DNA from: Enterobacteriaceae bacterium ESL0689
GTDB lineage: Bacteria > Pseudomonadota > Gammaproteobacteria > Enterobacterales > Enterobacteriaceae
Length of the DNA stretch: 64,000 bases
Direction of reading: 5' to 3'
Assembly: GCA_029433525.1 (NCBI GenBank)
Contig: JAQTIF010000001.1
Span: forward strand, 744,001 to 808,000
In this document: one piece after another, positions 22,766 through 30,905 of the stretch
Position numbering within the stretch: position 1 is the stretch's first letter
Layout: each line of letters opens with the position of its first letter
Position numbers and translations under genes: made by a program
Notes under the pieces: generated by a model
Told to the model about the DNA's origin: nothing
Database searches by the model: none
The model's input: only the letters and a program-made list of their open reading frames with translations

Positions 22766-25312
22766 TCAGAAAAGCTCGTGAACGTCGCCATCGCTATCGA
22801 TAACGACGGTCCCTGCCTCCTGAATCGATTGCTGGGTGGGCTGGGTTCCTTCAATAAAATATTCCGGATAGCCGCTACCGCCACTGGCTAATTGCCCGCT
22901 GTTACGGTCGATATTAATAGTCACCACGCCAACAGGGGGTGTTAATGGCTCTTCCGGTACACCGTCAAGCACCTGTTTCATAAAGTTATCCCAGGCAGGC
23001 TGGGCACTTTTTGCACCGCCTTCATAACCGGAAATCTGATCTTTAATCGCACCGGATACCGTGGTTTTTCCCAAATCGCGACGATGATCATCAAAGCCAA
23101 TCCATACGGTTGTCACCACCCCAGGGCCGTATCCGGAGAACCACGCATCTTTTGAACTGTTCGTCGTGCCTGTTTTTCCGCCAACATCGCGGCGCTGCAG
23201 GTCGCGCCCGGCACGCCAGCCTGTTCCCATCCAGCCAGGTTCACCAAAAATATTACTGTTCAGCGCACTCTTTATCAGGAAAGCCAGCGGCGTATTAATC
23301 ACATGTGGCGCATATTCTGAAGCCATGCCGCTTTGCACCAGGGGCGTTTGACTGTTCTGATCTGACGGGGTGTACGCGGGTGCGGGCGTTGTGGCGGCGA
23401 TATTTTCAGTATCGCTCTCAGTCAGAATATTCGATCTCGTCGTCTCGCCGTAAATTACCGGTAAATTACACTGCGGACAGGCAACTTTCGGTTTAGCTTC
23501 AAAAATAACATGATCTCTGTCGTTCTCAATCTTGCTGATAAAGTAGGGCGTAATCAGAAAGCCCCCATTGCTCATCACGGCGTAACCGCGTGCCACCTGT
23601 AGCGGCGTAAAAGAGGCGGAGCCCAGGGCGAGGGATTCGGTACGAACGATATTTTGTTCGGGAAAGCCGAAACGTTGCAGATATTCTGCCGCGTAATTGA
23701 CGCCCATCGCGCGCATCGCGCGCACCATGACCACGTTTTTTGACTGTCCCAGCCCCTGGCGCAGGCGAATAGGTCCGGCATATTGTGGTGGTGAATTTTT
23801 CGGTTGCCAGTCAGAACCGGCACCAGCATCCCAGCGGGAAATCGGCACATCGTTAAGGATACTCGCCAGCGTTAAGCCTTTATCCATCGCCGCGGTATAG
23901 AGAAAGGGCTTAATGTTTGACCCGACCTGACGCAGTGCCTGGGTAGCGCGGTTGAATTTGCTCTGATTAAAACTAAAGCCGCCAACCAGTGCGATAATCG
24001 CACCATTTTGTGGGTTGACAGCCACCAGCGACGAATTGACATCCGGAAGCTGCGACAGCCACCATGAACCGTTCACCTGACGCAACCAGATTTGCTCTCC
24101 GGCTTGTAAGACCTCGTCCACTTTACGTGGCATCGCCCCTTGCGAGGTATCAGAAATAAAACGGCGTGCCCAGCGAATACTCTCTGTATTTAATGTCACT
24201 GATGTACCGTTGGCTAACAGCACTGTCGCCGTTTGCGGACTGACCGACAGAACGGCGGCAGGGGAGAGCGGCGGGTAGTCAGGTAGTGCTTTCAGAGCGG
24301 CGATGATCCTGGCCCGGCTCCACGATGCCCCACTGCTTTTCCACCATATGTTTGCCGGGCCGCGGTAGCCGTGGCGCATATCATAATCCAGGATATTGTC
24401 ACGAACCGCCTGTTGCGCCGCCTGCTGATTTTTACGGGTAATGGTGGTATAGACCCGATAACCATCTTCATATGCTTGTTCACCATAGCGATTGAACATC
24501 TCCTGACGCACCATCTCACTGAGATAGGGCGCAGAGAAGACGACCTCCGGCGCATGATAATGGGCGTTAATAGTTTCGCTACTCGCATGGTTATAATCTG
24601 ACTGAGTGATATAACCTTCGTTTAGCATTCGCGTGAGGACAACATTGCGGCGCTGGGTGGCACGCGCCATCGAATACAGTGGATTGAACGTTGATGGTGC
24701 TTTTGGCAGCCCGGCAATAATCGCCATTTCGCTCAGGCTCAGCTGGTCGGGCGTTTTACCAAAGTAAACCTGTGCCGCGGCACCCACACCATACGCACGA
24801 TAACCGAGGTAGATTTTATTCAGATACAGTTCAAGAATTTCTCTTTTCGTCAGTAGCTGTTCAATGCGGATAGCCAGAAAAACTTCTTTGATTTTACGTA
24901 TAAAGGTTCTTTCGGGACTCAGAAAAAAGTTACGTGCCAGCTGTTGGGTAATAGTACTGGCACCTTGCGAAACACGACCCGAGAACATCGCAATACTGAC
25001 GGCGCGAAAAATTCCGACGGGATCGATGCCGTGATGTTCATAGAAACGGCTATCTTCGGTCGCAATAAACGCATTTACCAGCTCAGGCGGGATGTCCTGC
25101 AATGTTATGGGAATACGACGTTTCTCGCCATATTGTGCAATTAATTCACCTTCCGCGCTGTAGACCTGCATCGGGATCTGCAAATGTACATCTTTCAATG
25201 TGGCAACATCAGGAAGCTGTGGCTCGACATATTTATAAAGACCAATAATCGATCCGACTCCCAACAGAATGCAACAAATGACAAAAATCAATAAATACTT
25301 TACGAGCTTCAC
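22766..25312 (-). CDS. mrcA: Penicillin-binding protein 1A
   Basis: 848 residues (E. coli 850). Bifunctional class A PBP of the inner membrane. TM at about 8-27; GT51 glycosyltransferase with catalytic E86 in ATEDSRFYEHHG and the motif QGASTITQQLARN; an OB-like insert; and a transpeptidase with the acyl-serine SxxK in QVGSNIKPF (about residue 465), SxN, and KTGT in GGKTGTTNSSKDAWF. The C-terminal tail is acidic. It is divergent from hofM, as in E. coli. Confidence 0.99.
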   Translation of the reverse strand: MKLVKYLLIFVICCILLGVGSIIGLYKYVEPQLPDVATLKDVHLQIPMQVYSAEGELIAQYGEKRRIPITLQDIPPELVNAFIATEDSRFYEHHGIDPVGIFRAVSIAMFSGRVSQGASTITQQLARNFFLSPERTFIRKIKEVFLAIRIEQLLTKREILELYLNKIYLGYRAYGVGAAAQVYFGKTPDQLSLSEMAIIAGLPKAPSTFNPLYSMARATQRRNVVLTRMLNEGYITQSDYNHASSETINAHYHAPEVVFSAPYLSEMVRQEMFNRYGEQAYEDGYRVYTTITRKNQQAAQQAVRDNILDYDMRHGYRGPANIWWKSSGASWSRARIIAALKALPDYPPLSPAAVLSVSPQTATVLLANGTSVTLNTESIRWARRFISDTSQGAMPRKVDEVLQAGEQIWLRQVNGSWWLSQLPDVNSSLVAVNPQNGAIIALVGGFSFNQSKFNRATQALRQVGSNIKPFLYTAAMDKGLTLASILNDVPISRWDAGAGSDWQPKNSPPQYAGPIRLRQGLGQSKNVVMVRAMRAMGVNYAAEYLQRFGFPEQNIVRTESLALGSASFTPLQVARGYAVMSNGGFLITPYFISKIENDRDHVIFEAKPKVACPQCNLPVIYGETTRSNILTESDTENIAATTPAPAYTPSDQNSQTPLVQSGMASEYAPHVINTPLAFLIKSALNSNIFGEPGWMGTGWRAGRDLQRRDVGGKTGTTNSSKDAWFSGYGPGVVTTVWIGFDDHRRDLGKTTVSGAIKDQISGYEGGAKSAQPAWDNFMKQVLDGVPEEPLTPPVGVVTINIDRNSGQLASGGSGYPEYFIEGTQPTQQSIQEAGTVVIDSDGDVHELF

Positions 25313-25430
25313 CGGATATTTCCCATCTGGTTTGATGCGAGCAGTTTATAAACAAGTATTCAGTAGTATAAAGACAAGCTAAATACATTGATAGAGTCGA
25401 ACTGTGATGGTGGACAAGGAGATAATAATA

Positions 25431-26222
25431 ATGGCCTTCCTTAACTGGAGAATAGGTATGCATATTCAGCACGATGCTATCGTGCTGGTCGCACTACGTT
25501 ATACCCGCGCCCGCTGGCAGTTATGTCGCTGGTGGCAGATTACGCTGATGCCGGGAATTGTCGATCAGGGCGTGGTGATCGATGCCATCGCGCTGGCCAG
25601 ACAGCTACAGGACTGGCGGCGGGAATTACCCTGGCAACATCAGGTAAGTGTCGCCTTTCCTGCCAACCGGACACTGCAAAAAAGAGTCCCTTGCCCTCAG
25701 CAGATATTGAATGACAGTGAACAAGCCCGCTGGATAACAGGCGTCATGTCACAACAGCTGGAAATGCCCGCATCAGCACTCTGTGTTGATTATTGTGCTG
25801 TTGCGCAGAATAAAGAGTGGCAGGTCACCGCTGCGCAACAGTCCGATATCGATAAACTACGCCAGCTCGCTGCAAGCTTAAAATTGCGAATGGTGGCGAT
25901 TGTGCCGGATGCCAATGCGCTCAGCCCGTTTCTTTCACGGCTGCCCGAAGGTTCACAAGGTCTGGCATGGCGCGGTGATCGACACTGGCTGTGGGCGACT
26001 CAGGATGAATGGGGCAGTATCTCATGTACCGATGTACCGCTATTTTCGCAACTCGCTTCACGGATAGCGGTTAACCCACTTTGCTTATGTGCCGATCCCC
26101 CGACCGATGATCGCTGTTTTAATCCGTGGAGTGTTATCCATCATCTATATCCGCCACTGCCGGATGACGGGAACCGCTTCGCTATCGCACTGGGACTTGC
26201 GTTAGGAGAGTCGATAAAATGA
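25431..26222 (+). CDS. hofM: DNA-uptake/pilus assembly protein HofM (PilM-like)
   Basis: 263 residues (E. coli HofM 259). The first gene of the hof cluster, related to PilM/ComA, an actin-like cytoplasmic protein that assembles with PilN at the inner membrane. Family marks are LPWQHQVSVAFPANRTLQ, ITPDA-like IVPDANALSPF and the C-terminus FAIALGLALGESIK. The ATG at 25431 follows AAGGAGATAATA, a good RBS; an in-frame ATG at 25404 lacks one. The stop overlaps the hofN start (ATGA). Confidence 0.9.
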   Translation: MAFLNWRIGMHIQHDAIVLVALRYTRARWQLCRWWQITLMPGIVDQGVVIDAIALARQLQDWRRELPWQHQVSVAFPANRTLQKRVPCPQQILNDSEQARWITGVMSQQLEMPASALCVDYCAVAQNKEWQVTAAQQSDIDKLRQLAASLKLRMVAIVPDANALSPFLSRLPEGSQGLAWRGDRHWLWATQDEWGSISCTDVPLFSQLASRIAVNPLCLCADPPTDDRCFNPWSVIHHLYPPLPDDGNRFAIALGLALGESIK

Positions 26223-26758
26223 TTCAGATGATTAATTTTCTTCCCTGGCGCGAAATGCAACGCCGTCAGAAGAGGCGTATAGGGGTAGGGTACATAACCG
26301 GCCTGTTACTGACACTCGCCACTCTCTTTCAGGTGAATCTGGTTATGCGTCATCTTGATGAAACGCTGGCGGGAGTAAGAAAAACGCAAGAAGAGCAGCT
26401 TTATTCTCAGCTCCGGCAACGTGAAATTGCCTTGCGTGAACAACAGCAACAGTCACAACAACGGCGTTTACAACAACAGCGAAGCGCCCTGACTGCGGCC
26501 TGGCATCCGAGACTGCGAATGATAGCGACGTTAATACCGGAGCAGGCGTGGTTAACCCGGCTGGCGTATCGACAAGGTACGCTGATAATGACCGGCAAAA
26601 CATTAAACCTGCAGGAATTAGCACAACTGGAACATGGGCTAAATAAGGTGACAGGGTTTCAGCCTGCTCAGGCGGGTGAAATACACCGTAATCCACAAGG
26701 GATCTGGATGTTTAGTTTTACGCTGACTGGAGAGTCTACCCGTGCATCTGTTTTTTGA
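26219..26758 (+). CDS. hofN: HofN (PilN-like)
   Basis: 179 residues, the E. coli HofN length. The N-terminal INFLPWR motif (about 5-11) is the PilM-binding peptide of PilN proteins; one TM follows (about 20-45), then a glutamine-rich coiled coil (EEQLYSQLRQREIALREQQQ) and a small periplasmic domain. In E. coli K-12 the hof genes allow use of DNA as a nutrient. It overlaps hofM and hofO. Confidence 0.9.
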   Translation: MIQMINFLPWREMQRRQKRRIGVGYITGLLLTLATLFQVNLVMRHLDETLAGVRKTQEEQLYSQLRQREIALREQQQQSQQRRLQQQRSALTAAWHPRLRMIATLIPEQAWLTRLAYRQGTLIMTGKTLNLQELAQLEHGLNKVTGFQPAQAGEIHRNPQGIWMFSFTLTGESTRASVF

Positions 26759-27179
26759 ACGATGGTTGACAGCCGTGATGGTTTCTCGCGGGGGGCATTT
26801 TGTATTGTCATTTGCGTTGATAGCGCTAGTGCTGGGCTATTTCTGGCGTTCATCCCCCCCTTTGTTAGCGGAAGATGACCCGCATTCTCGCCTGCGTCAG
26901 CAGTGGTTGAACGTCATGCCATTGAAAATAGCCCTGCAAAGTACTGCTTCTGATGAGCCGGTGTGGCAGCATTTTTCGCCGATGGCGATCCCTGTTACGG
27001 ATGTCACACTGGTTGCCTGGCGTCCGGCAGAGAATGGGGGAGAACTATTACTCACCGTTCGCTGGTCAGCGGTGCCCGCATTATTTTACTGGCTGGCCCG
27101 CTGTGGGATGCAGGTGACGGCCTTTACGTTGCATTCTGAGCACAACATTCTGCAGATGTCTGTGCAACTGGAGCAATGA
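26742..27179 (+). CDS. hofO: HofO (PilO-like)
   Basis: 145 residues (E. coli HofO 146), starting at GTG 26742 inside the last codons of hofN; GGAGAG lies eight bases upstream. A short cytoplasmic head and one TM (about 19-36, LSFALIALVLGYFW) lead into a periplasmic domain with the segment ALFYWLARCGMQVTAFTL typical of PilO-type proteins. The stop overlaps hofP (ATGA). Confidence 0.85.
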   Translation: MHLFFERWLTAVMVSRGGHFVLSFALIALVLGYFWRSSPPLLAEDDPHSRLRQQWLNVMPLKIALQSTASDEPVWQHFSPMAIPVTDVTLVAWRPAENGGELLLTVRWSAVPALFYWLARCGMQVTAFTLHSEHNILQMSVQLEQ

Positions 27180-27565
27180 CCATGCCGGGTAAAGGCTGGT
27201 GTCTGCTGGGGTTAATGGCCTTTTTTTCACTGGCGAGTGAACGCGATCCCTTTCAACCGCCTGAAGACCGGTGCCAGACGGCACAGCTGACCCGCTGGCA
27301 TTATGGTGGCGCGGTAGGGCACGCATCTCGCTGGATTGGTATTTTGCGCGACAATAACGGTAAGTGGTTACGGGTGAAGGAGAATCAGTCATTATCACCC
27401 GGCTGGCGGGTTCAGCGGCTGACAACAGAAAAAATCGAAATCATAACCGGGCCGGGGTGTGAACCCGCACACTGGATATGGCAACGTCGTAAGGGAGACG
27501 CTCATGCGCTGGATAAGCCTGCTATTGCTGTTGCTGCCGATACTGAGTCGCGCAGCACAAGATAA
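27176..27565 (+). CDS. hofP: HofP (PilP-like)
   Basis: 129 residues (E. coli HofP 134). An N-terminal hydrophobic stretch serves as a signal or anchor, followed by RDPFQPPEDRC, the DPF peptide found at the start of PilP-type proteins, and a C-terminal cysteine before EPAHWIWQRR. It probably links the inner-membrane complex to the secretin HofQ. A second ATG lies six bases in. The 3' end overlaps hofQ by 62 bases. Confidence 0.85.
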   Translation: MTMPGKGWCLLGLMAFFSLASERDPFQPPEDRCQTAQLTRWHYGGAVGHASRWIGILRDNNGKWLRVKENQSLSPGWRVQRLTTEKIEIITGPGCEPAHWIWQRRKGDAHALDKPAIAVAADTESRSTR

Positions 27566-28742
27566 TCAACCGGTATCGCTCGTGGTTGATGAGGTGCCGA
27601 TTGCTCAGGTGCTGCAAACGCTGGCCACAATGCAGCACCAGAACCTGGTTGTCGCACCGGATGTCAGCGGTGTGATATCACTGCAGTTGAACAATGTGCC
27701 GGGGTCACAGGCGTTACGTTCAGTTGCTGATAGCGCGGGACTGGTATTACGTCAGCAAGGAACTATTATGTTTGTGCATACGTTAGCCTGGCAAAATGCA
27801 TGGCTTGCCCGCCAGGAAGCGGATCGTGCGAAGAAATTACAGAATTTACCTTTACAACGGCATAGTGTAATGGTGCGGTATGCTGATGCAACAGAACTGG
27901 CAAAAGCCGGGGAAAAATTACTGAGTGCGCGTGGTAATCTGACCGTAGATAAACGAACCAATCGCTTGCTGATTTATGATGATACCCCTCATCTGTCGCT
28001 GTTGAAAACGTGGATCGGGGAAATGGATTTGCCTGTCGGACAGGTCGAACTGGCGGCGCATATTGTCTCGATGAGTGAAACCAGCTTGCGGGAGTTAGGC
28101 GTAAAATGGAGTCTGGCGGAAAATGGTGGCATTTCTGAGGTAAGGCAGATGACAGCACTGAGCAGTCAGCATGCTGTCACTGACGCCAGTTCACGAGCCG
28201 GCTTTAATATTGGCCGTATCAATGGGCGTTTGCTTGAGCTTGAACTTTCGGCGCTGGAGAAAAAACAGCAGATAGAGATTATCGCCAGTCCACGATTACT
28301 GGCATCTCATATGCAATCAGCCAGTATTAAACAAGGGAGTGAGATACCCTATCCCGTCTCCAGTGGCGACAGCGGCGCGACGGCGTTTGAATTTAAAGAG
28401 GCGGTATTGGGAATGGAAGTCACGCCGACAGTGTTACAATCAAACCGGATACGCCTGAAGTTACGAATTAGCGAAAACACCCCCGGCCAGATGATGAAAC
28501 AGGAAAATGGTGAAGTGCTGGCGATTGATAAACAGGAAATTGAGACCCAGGTAGAAGTTAATAGTGGGGAAACGCTGGCGCTGGGGGGGATATTTTCGCA
28601 AAAAAATAAATCTGCCCGCAGTCATGTTCCGCTACTGGGTGATATCCCGTTTCTTGGTGCACTATTTCGCCAGGATGGTAAAGATAATGAGCGGCGTGAA
28701 CTGGTTGTCTTTATTACGCCACGGATTCTGACAGTAGATTAA
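27504..28742 (+). CDS. hofQ: HofQ secretin (PilQ-like outer-membrane channel)
   Basis: 412 residues, exactly the E. coli HofQ length. A signal peptide (MRWISLLLLLLPILSRAAQ) is followed by an STN/N0 domain (VSLVVDEVPIAQVLQTLA), an N1 KH-like domain and the secretin core with IKQGSEIPYPVSSGDSGATAFEFKEAVLGMEVTPTV and the terminal signature IPFLGALFR. It should form the channel for DNA uptake. ATG 27504 follows AAGGGAG; the frame opening at 27459 lies in hofP and lacks a signal peptide. Confidence 0.95.
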   Translation: MRWISLLLLLLPILSRAAQDNQPVSLVVDEVPIAQVLQTLATMQHQNLVVAPDVSGVISLQLNNVPGSQALRSVADSAGLVLRQQGTIMFVHTLAWQNAWLARQEADRAKKLQNLPLQRHSVMVRYADATELAKAGEKLLSARGNLTVDKRTNRLLIYDDTPHLSLLKTWIGEMDLPVGQVELAAHIVSMSETSLRELGVKWSLAENGGISEVRQMTALSSQHAVTDASSRAGFNIGRINGRLLELELSALEKKQQIEIIASPRLLASHMQSASIKQGSEIPYPVSSGDSGATAFEFKEAVLGMEVTPTVLQSNRIRLKLRISENTPGQMMKQENGEVLAIDKQEIETQVEVNSGETLALGGIFSQKNKSARSHVPLLGDIPFLGALFRQDGKDNERRELVVFITPRILTVD

Positions 28743-29040
28743 TAATCTGATATCTGGTCATAAACTGGAATCAAAAGCGTCAGGAGAGCGTTCCGATGGC
28801 TTCAAATCCAGAGACAAACCGCCGCCTTTTTCGGGGTGGTTTTGGGGTGCTGCCGATGCCCTGGAATAGTTGCGAAAATGACTGAAAAACACGTTCAGTT
28901 GAGGGAGAGGGTATGTTTTGTTGGGGCGTCTGCGCGCAGACGCCCCAACAAAATGCCCTGGTCAGGACTTTGTCCCTACACCCTTTTTCGCGCACCCCTC
29001 ACATATTGGTGAGGAATTGCTATTGGTGAGGAATTGCGTG
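28743..29040. other. Unassigned start of the hofQ-aroK island
   Basis: About 300 bp after hofQ with no gene I can support. It contains the perfect palindrome at 28916-28953. A minus-strand frame (28780-28995) ends in a basic, KRRRF-containing peptide that I do not recognise and that overlaps the palindrome. Near 29010-29040 a short direct repeat, ATTGGTGAGGAATTGC, occurs as two copies (29006-29021 and 29024-29039). Confidence 0.4.
28916..28953. repeat. 38-bp perfect palindrome
   Basis: The left arm TTTTGTTGGGGCGTCTGCG (28916-28934) is followed directly by its exact reverse complement (28935-28953), without any spacer. Flanks extend the symmetry imperfectly (AGGGTATG on the left, ATGCCCT on the right). 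With A on one side and T on the other it resembles a bidirectional terminator, but the absence of a loop also fits a protein site such as a recombinase or replication site. Confidence 0.8.
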
Positions 29041-29253
29041 ATGAGTAAAACCAATAGTGAAAAATTCCAGAGAATGGAACTGTTTCCCGGTATCCGCTAG
29101 CTCCTGGAAGAAAAAGCACTGGTAGTGGCGAGTGCAAAAGCTGCCGGGCTGAGTGCCGGTGAGTTTCTCTGCTGTAGTGCGCTGAGGCGACCGATTTCTC
29201 CTAAAGGTGATGGTAAGACAGGTTTTGTTTTTGACAGCAAACATTTTAGGTAG
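29041..29253 (+). pseudogene. Broken mobilisation-like (ribbon-helix-helix) protein gene
   Basis: One frame from ATG 29041 to TAG 29251-29253 is interrupted by a single TAG at 29098-29100. Before the stop it reads MSKTNSEKFQRMELFPGIR; after it, LLEEKALVVASAKAAGLSAG, EFLCCSALRRPISPKGDGK and TGFVFDSKHFR. The part AKAAGLSAGEFL..ALRRPI resembles plasmid relaxosome accessory proteins (NikA/MobC type), which bind oriT. This is from pattern memory, so the family call is tentative. GAGG before the ATG could be its old RBS. Confidence 0.4.
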
Positions 29254-29265
29254 TAACGTTACTAC
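29231..29265 (+). promoter_or_regulatory. Promoter and palindromic operator of the toxin-antitoxin operon
   Basis: TTGACA at 29231-29236 is a consensus -35; 17 bases on, TAACGT (29254-29259) is a weak -10. The -10 is embedded in a perfect 16-bp palindrome GTAGTAACGTTACTAC (29250-29265), which ends 29 bases before the antitoxin ATG. Antitoxins of this kind usually repress their own operon through such sites, so this is the likely operator. Confidence 0.55.
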
Positions 29266-29294
29266 ATTGTTGTTTTGTTACTGGAGAATCAAAA

Positions 29295-29549
29295 ATGACT
29301 GTTACAACATTGTCGAGTCGGGAACTGAATCAGGACGTTACCCGCGCAAAAAGAGCGACCTGTAATGGCCCTGTATTCATCACTGATCGTGGAAAAACTG
29401 CTCACGTCCTTCTGAGTATTGAGGAGTATCAGAGGCTGACTAAGCAACGCCGGAGCATTGCGGATGCTCTGGCCATGCCGGAGGCATCTGATATTGATTT
29501 TAATCCGTCCAGTGTGTCGATTGATGCGAAACCGGCTGATTTCTCATGA
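29295..29549 (+). CDS. Type II antitoxin, Phd/YefM family
   Basis: 84 residues. The N-terminus MTVTTLSSRELNQDVTRAKR and GPVFITDRGKTAHVLLSIEEY show the Phd/YefM DNA-binding fold (about 1-55); the remainder, with SIADALAMPEASDIDFNPS, is the disordered toxin-binding tail. It should neutralise the PIN toxin encoded next and repress the operon. The RBS is CTGGAG nine bases upstream. The stop overlaps the toxin ATG. The pairing of a Phd-type antitoxin with a VapC-type toxin is known for several plasmid stability loci. Confidence 0.85.
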   Translation: MTVTTLSSRELNQDVTRAKRATCNGPVFITDRGKTAHVLLSIEEYQRLTKQRRSIADALAMPEASDIDFNPSSVSIDAKPADFS

Positions 29550-29974
29550 TGTTTGTTCTCGATACCAACGTAGTATCAGAACTACGAAAGGCGCGGACAG
29601 AGAAAATAGATCCTAACGTGGCGGCATGGGCTGGAAGCGTGGATGCCGCCGAACTCTTTGTATCGTCAATCACTATCATGGAACTGGAGCTGGGGATTTT
29701 GTCTGTTGAGCGTTGTGATGCCGTTCAGGGAGCGGTACTTCGCTCCTGGTTAGAGCAACATGTACTGCCGGAATTTTCAGGGAGAACGCTTCCAGTAGAT
29801 ACTGCTGTGGCATTGCGTTGTGCTGGATTGCATGTCCCGGATAAGAGAGGTGAGCGTGATGCGCTTATCGCTGCGACGGCACTTGTGCATGGGATGACTG
29901 TCGTGACCCGTAATGTGGCTGATTTCGAGCCTACAAGGGTTAAAATTATTAATCCATGGAATTTTAGGGGTTGA
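29546..29974 (+). CDS. VapC/FitB-like PIN-domain ribonuclease toxin
   Basis: 142 residues. The PIN active site is complete: D6 (FVLDTNVVSE), E46 (TIMELELG), D105 (ERDALIAATA) and D126 (TRNVADFE). VapC toxins cleave tRNA or rRNA using these acids and a divalent metal. The C-terminus KIINPWNF is typical of the VapC/FitB set. A second ATG follows at 29549. It overlaps the antitoxin gene as ATGATG/TGA. Nothing suggests loss of function. Confidence 0.88.
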   Translation: MMFVLDTNVVSELRKARTEKIDPNVAAWAGSVDAAELFVSSITIMELELGILSVERCDAVQGAVLRSWLEQHVLPEFSGRTLPVDTAVALRCAGLHVPDKRGERDALIAATALVHGMTVVTRNVADFEPTRVKIINPWNFRG

Positions 29975-30327
29975 TATGGAAGAAACAAATCTTGATGTAA
30001 TTTTTTATCGTTAAACCCGTTTCTGATGTTTGACGTCAGGTTGGATTTAGCATACAAGGATAGCAACCTGAGCGTTTGATTTCGGTATCAATACGATAGC
30101 GCATTTATAAAATCATAATCCGCGCTATGTCTGAATCCGAACCAACACGGCTGACGGTGAGTTAGCTTGAAACATTGAGTATCTGTTGCCAAACCTGCAT
30201 GAGTCTTGAGATAATTCTTAGCCTGACTCTCGCTTTGTTGTCTATGAGGTTTCAGTTCATGTCCTGCTGCGCTGGGTATTTGCGAAGTAGGTTTATATTA
30301 ACGCACAGTCTTAGTAGTACCGAAAAA
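29975..30327. other. Right flank of the island and aroK leader
   Basis: 353 bp. From about 30270 (GGTTTATATTAACGCACA and CTTAGTAGTACCGAAAAA) the sequence matches the E. coli aroK upstream region as I remember it, so the island ends before that. Bases 29975-30170 hold no gene I recognise. The E. coli aroK promoters lie in this leader, but I cannot place them here. Confidence 0.45.
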
Positions 30328-30849
30328 ATGGCAGAGAAACGCAATATCTTTCTGGTGGGGCCTATGGGTGCTGGTAAAAGCACAATTGGGCGCCAGTTAG
30401 CCCAACAGCTCAATATGGAATTTTACGATTCTGATCAAGAGATTGAGAAACGCACTGGCGCAGATGTAGGCTGGGTTTTCGATGTTGAAGGTGAAGAAGG
30501 ATTTCGTGATCGTGAAGAGAAAATCATTAATGAATTGACAGAAAAGCAAGGGATCGTACTGGCAACGGGAGGAGGCTCGGTCAAATCTCGTGAAACCCGT
30601 AACCGTCTCTCCGCGCGTGGTGTGGTCGTTTATCTGGAAACGACAATCGAGAAACAGCTTACCCGTACACAGCGCGATAAAAAGCGTCCGCTCTTACAGG
30701 TTGAAGCGCCACCGCGTGAAGTGCTGGAAGCGTTAGCGAATGAACGTAACCCCTTGTATGAAGAGATTGCGGATGTCACCATTCGTACGGATGATCAAAG
30801 TGCGAAAGTGGTCGCAAACCAGATTATCCACATACTGGAAAATAATTAA
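30328..30849 (+). CDS. aroK: Shikimate kinase I
   Basis: 173 residues, as in E. coli. It phosphorylates shikimate with ATP in the pathway to chorismate. P-loop GPMGAGKST at 11-19; shikimate binding by [15 protein letters not shown] and ATGGGSV; LID region [10 protein letters not shown]. The ATG at 30328 gives [11 protein letters not shown]; the open frame extends upstream to 30175 only by chance. It is the first gene of the aroK-aroB-damX-dam-rpe-gph-trpS cluster, with aroB 56 bases on. Confidence 0.99.
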   Translation: MAEKRNIFLVGPMGAGKSTIGRQLAQQLNMEFYDSDQEIEKRTGADVGWVFDVEGEEGFRDREEKIINELTEKQGIVLATGGGSVKSRETRNRLSARGVVVYLETTIEKQLTRTQRDKKRPLLQVEAPPREVLEALANERNPLYEEIADVTIRTDDQSAKVVANQIIHILENN

Positions 30850-30905
30850 CTCTGGCTAAATGAAAGAGTGGCAGTGTAAAAAATAACGGAGGTCGATGTT
30901 GCGTT

